Assembly: GCA_004356335.1 (NCBI GenBank)
Contig: SMXP01000098.1
Span: 1 to 21,951, forward strand
Direction of reading: 5' to 3'
DNA: 21,951 nucleotides
From: Alphaproteobacteria bacterium
GTDB lineage: Bacteria > Pseudomonadota > Alphaproteobacteria > SMXP01
The translations under genes were made by a program, and so were the position numbers. Positions 16,749 to 21,951 of this stretch are shown here, one piece after another (within the stretch, counting starts at the first letter, position 1; every line of letters starts with the position of its first letter). The notes under the pieces were generated by a model that saw only the letters and a program-made list of their open reading frames with translations, did not search any database and had not been told where the DNA came from.

Positions 16749-17320
16749 GATTGAGATTTAGAATAATAGTCGGTCAATTCTTTGATGATATTGCGCACGA
16801 CTGTGTTGTGGGGGCCGTCCACGCTGTCGATGATTATATCGGCTTTCTGGTAAATCGGATAGCGCTCCGCCATGAGTGCCATCATGATTTCCTTGGGGTC
16901 GCCCGCCCTCAACAAGGGTCGCGTGTCTCTCTTTTGGACACGTGTCAACAATAGTTCAAGATCCGCCCTCAGCCAAATAGAGACCGCTTTTTTCTTGATC
17001 AGCTGACGTGTGGCCGAATCAATAAAAGCGCCGCCGCCGGTCGCCAGCACATGGGGCGCTTCTTTGAGCAATCGGGCCACGACTTGCCGCTCGCCGCGGC
17101 GGAATTCAGGCTCGCCATGACGCTCGAATATATCGTTCACGCTACATCCGGCGGCGGCCTCGATTTCGGTATCCGCATCGACAAAGACCATATGGAGCGT
17201 TTTTGCCAGCCGGCGGCCGATGGTCGTTTTGCCCGCCCCCATCAAGCCGACCAGCACGATGGTGCGTGATTGGAGCCGTTCGTCCATTGCGGGATCGCTC
17301 TTTTTGGTGTCCAAATTCAT
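16745..17320 (-). CDS. aroK: Shikimate kinase
   Basis: 191 residues, slightly longer at the N-terminus than the 170-180 residue core. It phosphorylates shikimate with ATP. Walker A GLMGAGKTT is at 25-33, the metal-binding region VDADTEIE at 47-54, the shikimate-binding arginine in EFRRGER (72-78) and GGGAFI at 95-100. The lid-region arginine lies in RDTRPLL. The start ATG 17320 is taken from the longest frame; ATG 17287 (residue 12) would also leave the fold intact. It heads the operon with aroB and the CorC-like gene. A possible promoter on the minus strand is TTGTAG, 16 bases, TAGTAT near 17440-17410, but this is weak. Confidence 0.96.
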   Translation of the reverse strand: MNLDTKKSDPAMDERLQSRTIVLVGLMGAGKTTIGRRLAKTLHMVFVDADTEIEAAAGCSVNDIFERHGEPEFRRGERQVVARLLKEAPHVLATGGGAFIDSATRQLIKKKAVSIWLRADLELLLTRVQKRDTRPLLRAGDPKEIMMALMAERYPIYQKADIIIDSVDGPHNTVVRNIIKELTDYYSKSQS

Positions 17321-17677
17321 CGGATGCGGCTCATCTCAGCAGTGATAGGGCGGCCTCGCCGTCGATTCATGGCCATAAAATGCCCAAAAAAGGCCGTCTT
17401 TGGCTTCAATACTAGAATTTTACTGTTCCTCTACAATGTTTTGTTGTCATTGAGAAAGTAAGCGGACAGGCGCTCGGCAGCGAGCTGTTTGAATTCATCC
17501 ATCAGAGCCCTTTATGCTAGAGGGTCTCCGGGGTCATTTGGCGCCTAGAGCGTTTCCAAACTTAACAGAATTGCGAAAACGCTCTAAGTCTTTGTTTGGT
17601 CGCATTTTCTTAACGTGAACCGGTGTCCACTTCGCTCGAAAATGCTCTAAAGCGGTAGGGGAAGAGAATATTTCAAA
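17321..17677. other. Intergenic region, aroK / microprotein
   Basis: No gene is supported in these 357 bases. The left half probably holds the aroK promoter. A short hairpin GCTCG-GCAG-CGAGC lies at 17472-17485 without a T-run. The right half is filled by the structured repeat at 17546-17649, which ends a few bases before the Shine-Dalgarno of the microprotein gene. Confidence 0.6.
17546..17649 (-). repeat. Two-hairpin intergenic repeat, copy 1
   Basis: Read on the minus strand, this begins TAGAGCATTTTC and contains stem A (GCATTTTC / GAAAATGC, plus-strand terms) around a loop with GAAGTGGACACCGGTTCACG. The linker GACCAAACAAAGACTTAGAG leads to hairpin B, a perfect 10-bp pair TAGAGCGTTT (17546-17555) / AAACGCTCTA (17577-17586). 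The layout matches copies at 19622 and 21813. I associate such elements with many dispersed intergenic repeats in Alphaproteobacteria, but cannot name the family. Confidence 0.8.
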
Positions 17678-17818
17678 ATGAAAAGCCTGATTGGTTTGGC
17701 TCTGTTGATCGCCTTGTTCCTAGGCGCCGGCATCGCCCTGTACCTGGTCGCCGAGAACATGGAGCCGCCGACCCAGCCTGTGGAAGAAGTCATACCGGAT
17801 GATAGATTTCCCCAATAA
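17678..17818 (+). CDS. 46-residue single-pass membrane microprotein
   Basis: The frame from ATG 17678 to TAA 17818 encodes 46 residues. A strong Shine-Dalgarno AGGGGAAGAG (17657-17666) lies 11 bases upstream. Residues 4-24 form one hydrophobic helix (LIGLALLIALFLGAGIALYL), followed by an acidic, proline-rich tail with EEVIPDDRFPQ. The last 21 bases overlap the start of the 608-residue gene at 17799 in another frame, so the two are probably translationally coupled. From memory, small alphaproteobacterial proteins with a similar IPDDRFP end precede larger exported proteins near xerD, but I cannot confirm this here. Function is unknown; it may be a membrane anchor or partner for the following gene product. 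Confidence 0.7.
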   Translation: MKSLIGLALLIALFLGAGIALYLVAENMEPPTQPVEEVIPDDRFPQ

Positions 17819-19625
17819 GGCGGCCACCCTATTGGGTCGTCTTCAACTCAGCCGGATCATCGGTATCGGTCTGATACTGGCTGCGGCAGGGCTGAGCGCG
17901 TCGGTCTGCGCTCAGGAAAGAGCCGTGACCGGCCCGCCGCGCGGGTTGTCACGCGACAACACCACGGAGCCTGACGGTCAAAACGGCCAAACGCCACCCG
18001 CCGTCAGATCCCTCGATGCGCGGCCCGGCACGGCTGAAGGCGGCATTCTAATTGGCACGTTGAGCGGTGTCGATGATGCGGGCCTTGGGTTGCTGTCTAT
18101 GGCAACGGGCGGCTTTGATCGCGATGTCTGGACCGGCTCGGATCGCCGGGCCCTGGAACTTTTGATTCCCTCACTGCCGGTCGGCGCGCCGTCGGCGACC
18201 ATGGCTATCTTGACGCGGCGTTTATTGCTTACGGCGGCGCCATTTCCGCCCGGTGTCACCAGCGGCGCCTCGATGCTCAACTTGCGCCTGGAACGTTTGT
18301 TCGCGGCGGGCCATGTGGACGACATGCTGCAGCTGGCGGAGCTCAGCCTGGCGACGTCTAAAAATAGCGAGACCGCGCATTATGCCGCCTGGGGATATCT
18401 GGTTCGGCGCCAACCTCGAGAGGCATGTGAGATTGCTTCGGAGCTGACCCAGGGTTCGGATCAGCCGAATTGGCTTAAATTGAGGACATTGTGCTTTGCT
18501 CTATCCGGTGAGCAAGCGGCGGCGGATCTCACCCTGGGTTTGTGGCGGGAGCAGGATGGGGACGATCCGGTTTTTGCGGCTTTGGCGACCCGCTTAACCA
18601 CCCAGGCAGAGATCGATATTCCGCCCGGCATCCGTTTGGATCCGGTGCATATGGCGCTTTATGCCGAAACCGGGATAGCGCCCAGCGAAGCGGACCTGAT
18701 GGCGGCCGATCCGGTGATTTTGGCAGCATTGGCGCACGACGAGCGCTTTGCCGAGGATCTAAGATTGTTTGCCGCACAATGGGCCGAGCATAAAGGCGCT
18801 GTTACGGCCACCGAACTGGGCGTCATGTTCGACCGCGTTCAATTCAGCGATGCGGATGTGTCCAATGCTCTGTCCGTCGCCGCAACATTGGCGCCGGCGC
18901 GGGCCAGTGCTTTGCTTTATCGAGCGGTCAAATCCTTGACCGTGCCGTCGGCCAGCGCCGAGGTATTGCGCGCGGCGTTTAGCTTGGCCCATGAGCAGGG
19001 GCTTTACGTGACCGCCGCGCGGCTTTATTGGCCGGTGGTGCAGGGCCTGCAACCGGCCGAACCTTATGCCGAAATCGCTTCGGATATCGGCCGGCTGGCA
19101 TTGCTTGCCGGCGAATTCGAACGGGCGCGAGCCTGGTATGATCTGGCGCGGCAAAGTGTCCGTGCCGAGCCAAAAGCGGCCCGTGGTTTGCGGCTGCTTC
19201 TGGCCATACCGAACAACGGCTATGAGCTGCCGTGGCGGCCCACCGAATCGGCCAAATGGTTGGCCGATGCGCCGAGCGGGGGTGCTCTTTTTGCCCGCCG
19301 GGTCAATGAAATCCTGGCTCTCGAGGTGCTGGGTTATCCGGTGAACAATGAGATCACAACACGATTCTTGGAAGCACCGCCTCACCATACAGGCAACGTA
19401 CCATCCTCCGTTATTCTGGCGCGGCTGGACACGGCGATCGAGCGCCGACAGGTCGGCGAGATCGTCTTACTTAGTCTCATCGCCCTAGGACCTGCCGGGC
19501 CGGGACACGCGACGGTGCCGACTTTGTCGGTTGTTCACCGGGGGCTTAAGCGGATCGGCTTAGATCAAGAGGCACGTCAGATTTTTGTCGAAGCGCTGCT
19601 TGATTGGCAATTGGCGACACCCTAG
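17799..19625 (+). CDS. Exported protein of unknown function, probable helical-repeat protein
   Basis: 608 residues, not recognised. The N-terminus has a hydrophobic segment (about 19-34) ending in SVCAQE, so cleavage after residue 38 and periplasmic location are likely. A Pro/Gly-rich spacer follows. From about residue 120 on it is rich in Ala and Leu with repeated helix-pair patterns, for example LLYRAVKSL, AARLYWPVV and EFERARAWYDLARQS (about 440-455), suggestive of a TPR-like solenoid. There is no catalytic motif I can see. Codon use looks native. It overlaps the microprotein gene by 20 bases at its start. Its TAG stop (19623-19625) is the first three bases of a TAGAGC repeat end, so the C-terminus may be set by the repeat. 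xerD follows at 19763. Confidence 0.75.
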   Translation: MIDFPNKAATLLGRLQLSRIIGIGLILAAAGLSASVCAQERAVTGPPRGLSRDNTTEPDGQNGQTPPAVRSLDARPGTAEGGILIGTLSGVDDAGLGLLSMATGGFDRDVWTGSDRRALELLIPSLPVGAPSATMAILTRRLLLTAAPFPPGVTSGASMLNLRLERLFAAGHVDDMLQLAELSLATSKNSETAHYAAWGYLVRRQPREACEIASELTQGSDQPNWLKLRTLCFALSGEQAAADLTLGLWREQDGDDPVFAALATRLTTQAEIDIPPGIRLDPVHMALYAETGIAPSEADLMAADPVILAALAHDERFAEDLRLFAAQWAEHKGAVTATELGVMFDRVQFSDADVSNALSVAATLAPARASALLYRAVKSLTVPSASAEVLRAAFSLAHEQGLYVTAARLYWPVVQGLQPAEPYAEIASDIGRLALLAGEFERARAWYDLARQSVRAEPKAARGLRLLLAIPNNGYELPWRPTESAKWLADAPSGGALFARRVNEILALEVLGYPVNNEITTRFLEAPPHHTGNVPSSVILARLDTAIERRQVGEIVLLSLIALGPAGPGHATVPTLSVVHRGLKRIGLDQEARQIFVEALLDWQLATP

Positions 19626-19731
19626 AGCGCATTCACAAAAAGTGTACGCGGTTTTTGGGTTCGAATGCGCGACCAATAACAAATCTAGACCCCCGTTCCC
19701 TGATTCAATGAATTGTGAACGGGGGTCTAGA
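19622..19731 (+). repeat. Two-hairpin intergenic repeat, copy 2
   Basis: Hairpin A is GCGCATTC (19627-19634) / GAATGCGC (19663-19670) around a loop with AAAAAGTGTACGCGGTTTTT. The linker is GACCAATAACAAATCTAGA. Hairpin B is a perfect 15-bp stem, TCTAGACCCCCGTTC (19684-19698) / GAACGGGGGTCTAGA (19717-19731), with an 18-base loop. No T-run follows, so a simple terminator is unlikely. It fills most of the gap between the 608-residue gene and xerD. Confidence 0.85.
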
Positions 19732-19750
19732 GCCACGACGTATTTGATGC

Positions 19751-19765
19751 GGGGAGAACGGATTG
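19751..19765 (+). promoter_or_regulatory. Ribosome binding site deciding the xerD TTG start
   Basis: GGGGAG at 19751-19756 is 6 bases before TTG 19763. The nearby ATG at 19746 is out of the XerD frame, so the TTG is the best start. Confidence 0.75.
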
Positions 19766-20701
19766 ATCGTTTATCGCGGAACCCATATCGAGATCTTTTT
19801 GGAAATGCTCAGTGTCGAGCGCGGCGCCGCCGGCAACACGCTTGATGCGTACCGGCGGGATCTCGAGCACTATCTCTTTTTCTTGTCGACAATCGGGAAA
19901 GATGTGTTGCGCACAGAGGCCAACGACATCAGCGAGTATTTGAATAGGCTGGATCAATCGGGCATGACGGCGGCCACCATAGCCCGGAGGCTTTCCGTAT
20001 TGCGCCAATTTCATAAATTTCTGTATGCAGAGAGTTTGCGCAACGACGATCCGTGTACCTTGATCGGCGCGCCCCGTCGTGCGCGTACTTTACCGCAGAC
20101 CGTGAGCGAGGAGGAAGTCGCCGATCTTCTTAATGCGACCGCCCGCGATCTGAGCCCCAAGGGCCTTCGCCTGCACTGCCTCATGGAAATTCTTTATGCC
20201 ACGGGTTTGCGGGTTACGGAACTTGTCGGCTTGCCGCTCTCGGCGGTTATTGGTGATCCACGATTTCTTGTGGTCAAAGGAAAGGGCGGGCGAGAACGCA
20301 TGGTGCCGCTGGGTGACGCGGCCCGCGCGGCGCTTCGAGATTATCTTTTGGTCCAGCCCGACTTTTTGGAGAAAGTAAGGGATTCCGGGTCAAGAGCTGC
20401 GGCAAAATACCTATTTCCCTCGCGCGGCAAGTCGGGTCATTTAACCCGTCATCGATTCGCACAATTGTTGAAAGAGCTCGCCCTTGCGGCCAAAATACCA
20501 CCGCACAAACTGTCTCCCCATACATTGCGCCATGCCTTTGCCAGCCACCTGTTGGCCCATGGTGCGGATTTGCGTAGCGTGCAACAAATGCTCGGTCATG
20601 CGGATATTTCAACCACGCAAATCTACACCCATGTTCTCGAAGAGCGTTTGAAAAAGCTGGTTGTGGAGCATCATCCCTTAAGCCTTGCTCAACGAGATTG
20701 A
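19763..20701 (+). CDS. xerD: Tyrosine recombinase XerD
   Basis: 312 residues, normal length. XerD acts with XerC at dif to resolve chromosome dimers. The N-terminal SAM-like DNA-binding domain (about 8-92) includes NTLDAYRRDL and is followed by the catalytic domain. Catalytic residues are visible: Arg150 (TGLRVTEL), Lys174 (KGKGGRERMVPL), His253 and Arg256 (HTLRHAFASH), His279 (LGHADISTTQ) and the nucleophile Tyr288 (IYTHV). Start TTG 19763 is chosen because GGGGAG lies 6 bases upstream. XerC is the alternative, but the chromosomal neighbourhood with aroK favours XerD. The stop is 4 bases from the stop of the convergent methyltransferase gene. A promoter must lie within or just after the repeat, or transcription reads through it. 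Confidence 0.93.
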   Translation: MIVYRGTHIEIFLEMLSVERGAAGNTLDAYRRDLEHYLFFLSTIGKDVLRTEANDISEYLNRLDQSGMTAATIARRLSVLRQFHKFLYAESLRNDDPCTLIGAPRRARTLPQTVSEEEVADLLNATARDLSPKGLRLHCLMEILYATGLRVTELVGLPLSAVIGDPRFLVVKGKGGRERMVPLGDAARAALRDYLLVQPDFLEKVRDSGSRAAAKYLFPSRGKSGHLTRHRFAQLLKELALAAKIPPHKLSPHTLRHAFASHLLAHGADLRSVQQMLGHADISTTQIYTHVLEERLKKLVVEHHPLSLAQRD

Positions 20702-20705
20702 CGCC

Positions 20706-21560
20706 TCAAACAATGGCCGACATTAATTGCAGGGAGGCGTCCAGGGACAGACCATCCCTGCGGCCCGACAGGTAAAGCTGTGTGGCCTGTTCCGGTGTTA
20801 ACCGAACGACCTTGCAAAAGCCCGTGCTTTGCAATTCCGCTTGCAAGTCGCGGGGAACGAATCGGGTGCGTAAGGGCTCGCCATGGGTATCCGTCTCGCG
20901 GCGCGCGCTTGAGACGGATTGGCGACTTTTCTCGTCGAGCAGGGTTTCGTCAAGTAGATAATCAAAAACGATTTGGCTGGGCGGGGGCATATTGGCAATG
21001 AAGGCGAACATGCTGAACACGGCGTGTCGCTCAAGGTAATAACTGACACCAAGCCAGGAAAAAAAGGCAGGGGCGGCGGCGTCAAATCCGCCGGCGGTGA
21101 GTTTATCCGCAAGAGAATGGCGTTCGAAATCAACGCCGATGTGTCGAAGGTGAGCCGGTATCCCAATTTGTGCCGCTTTTAGCTTTGCCAGTTTCCAGCG
21201 TTGTGTGTCCGGATGATCCACCTCGAAAATGCGCAGGTTCTTAACACTTTCTGCACAACGGTAAGCAAACGTATCGAGTCCCGCCCCGAGAATGACAAAC
21301 TGTTCCATGCCGCGCTTTATGGCTTCGGTTAATTGATCTTCCGTGTAGCGTGCTCTGACAACCATGAAAGTCCGCGCCCGGCGCAGAACCGGTTTTTGTA
21401 GAAACTCAAGATCTTCTTGGATGTCCGATTCCGTATTGCCGCCGTAAAGACTCACGGCCAGGGGGTCGGCCAAGATCTTTGGATCGTCGTCAAGCAGTTG
21501 ATGGGCGGCCCGAAGACGAGCGGTCCGGTCCGCCATGTAACTGGGTTTACCTGATTCCAT
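20706..21560 (-). CDS. Class I SAM-dependent methyltransferase, TIGR00027/LCM family
   Basis: 284 residues, normal for the family (PF04072, leucine carboxyl methyltransferase-like). The AdoMet-binding motif is FVILGAGLDTFAYR (88-101), followed by the acidic FEVDHPDTQ (112-120). The upstream helix with KPSYMADRTARLRAAHQLLD is characteristic, which supports ATG 21560 over the internal ATG 21536. FFSWLGVSYYL further on is also typical. These enzymes are thought to O-methylate a carboxyl or hydroxyl of a small molecule, but physiological substrates are mostly unknown, and the sequence does not reveal one. No clear Shine-Dalgarno is seen. It is tail to tail with xerD; a possible small ORF lies just upstream on the same strand. 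Confidence 0.9.
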   Translation of the reverse strand: MESGKPSYMADRTARLRAAHQLLDDDPKILADPLAVSLYGGNTESDIQEDLEFLQKPVLRRARTFMVVRARYTEDQLTEAIKRGMEQFVILGAGLDTFAYRCAESVKNLRIFEVDHPDTQRWKLAKLKAAQIGIPAHLRHIGVDFERHSLADKLTAGGFDAAAPAFFSWLGVSYYLERHAVFSMFAFIANMPPPSQIVFDYLLDETLLDEKSRQSVSSARRETDTHGEPLRTRFVPRDLQAELQSTGFCKVVRLTPEQATQLYLSGRRDGLSLDASLQLMSAIV

Positions 21561-21582
21561 GTGAGCTAAACCGTCTTTTCCT

Positions 21583-21744
21583 TCATGGGTTGTGTGGCCG
21601 CGGCCAAATTAGCAGACGCTCGATGTCGGCATTATACAGATCCGGAAGGGGCGCCAATCGGCGGCGAAACCGCACTCTGCCGCCAAGATCGTAAACAACG
21701 CCTGGCTTGTTGCCCGGGCGTGAGACAATGTTAATGCATGGCAA
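21583..21744 (-). CDS. Possible small protein (53 codons, TTG start)
   Basis: An open frame from TTG 21744 to TGA 21585-21583 encodes 53 residues containing GVVYDLGGRVRFRRR (about 15-29), APLPDLYNADIERLL and a terminal PRPHNP. The composition is protein-like, and codon use resembles the neighbours. There is no ATG and only a weak AAGG-like ribosome site, and I recognise no family. It ends 22 bases before the methyltransferase start on the same strand, so it could be an upstream partner, a remnant of a longer gene, or chance. Confidence 0.3.
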   Translation of the reverse strand: MPCINIVSRPGNKPGVVYDLGGRVRFRRRLAPLPDLYNADIERLLIWPRPHNP

Positions 21745-21812
21745 TTAAGGGATTGCCTTGCTTGGATTTGATATGTATCCCAGCTTATCCGAAGACAGAT
21801 CCTGAGTATCTA

Positions 21813-21951
21813 GAGTGTTTCCAGGAGTGAAGACCGTCCTTGCCAAGGTCAATCGATCCGGTGGATCGATTGAAGGGATGAACGGGCCCGGTTTTCCGTC
21901 CGGAAACACGATAAAACAACAACTTAGGGTCAGGTTTTGATTCCATCAAAA
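21813..21951 (+). repeat. Two-hairpin intergenic repeat, copy 3, with internal insertion, cut by window end
   Basis: Hairpin A is GTGTTTCC (about 21817) / GGAAACAC (about 21902-21909). Between its arms, besides the conserved CGGTTTTCCGTCC part, lies an extra 60 or so bases with a perfect 11-bp hairpin, TCAATCGATCC (21849-21859) / GGATCGATTGA (21863-21873), loop GGT. The linker GATAAAACAACAACTTAG follows, then the start of hairpin B, with TTTTGAT / ATCAAAA at the very end. The right edge lies outside the window. Confidence 0.7.

Larger units (their letters stand above)
21561..21951. other. Intergenic end of window
   Basis: These 391 bases hold the possible 53-codon ORF (21583-21744) and, from 21813, the third structured repeat. 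A plus-strand frame of 30 codons from ATG 21738 has no ribosome site and is not called. No tRNA or other RNA gene was recognised. Confidence 0.5.

Noticed and set aside
18759..19388. 209-codon minus-strand frame within the 608-residue gene
   Set aside because: Antisense shadow; the sense frame has a signal peptide, coupling and normal composition.
19655..19672. GGGTTCGAATGCGC resembling a tRNA T-arm
   Set aside because: It is the closing arm of repeat stem A; no acceptor, D or anticodon arms are present.

Overview
The window looks like a chromosomal segment of an alphaproteobacterium with moderately high GC (impression only, not counted). The evidence is an aerobic-type cobS/cobT pair, a J-domain protein and a BolA next to cobS, a Suv3-like helicase and rpmB nearby, an aroK-aroB-CorC operon beside xerD, and short hairpin repeats of a kind I associate with Alphaproteobacteria. 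From memory, helicase / DUF3108 / rpmB / cobT / cobS / dnaJ-like / bolA / corC / aroB / aroK / xerD is a recurring neighbourhood in this class. I cannot place the organism below class. No tRNA, rRNA, CRISPR array, transposase or phage gene was found.

Layout. 1-2681 (-): a long ATP-dependent helicase whose C-terminus runs off the window. 2682-3042: a divergent control region. 3043-5190 (+): adenosylcobalamin-dependent methylmalonyl-CoA mutase. 5197-6069 (-): a DUF3108 gene broken by an in-frame TAG. 6134-7165 (+): meaB, the mutase G-protein chaperone. 7271-7567 (+): rpmB. 7793-8494 (+): a VUT/queuosine-precursor-transporter-like membrane protein. 8541-9896 (-): an ATP/ADP-translocase-like (NTT) carrier. 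10089-13857 (-): cobT, cobS and a J-domain protein. 13978-14259 (+): a BolA protein. 14338-17320 (-): CorC/HlyC-like protein, aroB and aroK, overlapping end to start. 17678-19625 (+): a 46-residue membrane microprotein overlapping a 608-residue exported protein of unknown function. 19763-20701 (+): xerD with a TTG start. 20706-21560 (-): a TIGR00027/LCM-type methyltransferase, with a possible 53-codon ORF upstream.

Functional links. CobS and CobT insert cobalt during aerobic B12 synthesis; the mutase uses the adenosylcobalamin form, and MeaB protects it and gates cofactor loading, so B12 supply and use sit within 10 kb. AroK and AroB feed the shikimate pathway. XerD acts in chromosome dimer resolution.

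Most unusual points: (1) the DUF3108 gene is intact in frame apart from one TAG at codon 75; (2) three diverged copies of one two-hairpin intergenic element (17546-17649, 19622-19731, 21813 to the window end) keep stem pairing although stem sequences differ, one carries an extra internal hairpin, and one supplies the stop codon of the 608-residue gene; (3) the microprotein/608-residue pair of unknown function. I did not find a clearly new defence, mobile or biosynthetic system. The repeat family and the unknown exported pair are the best candidates for something undescribed.
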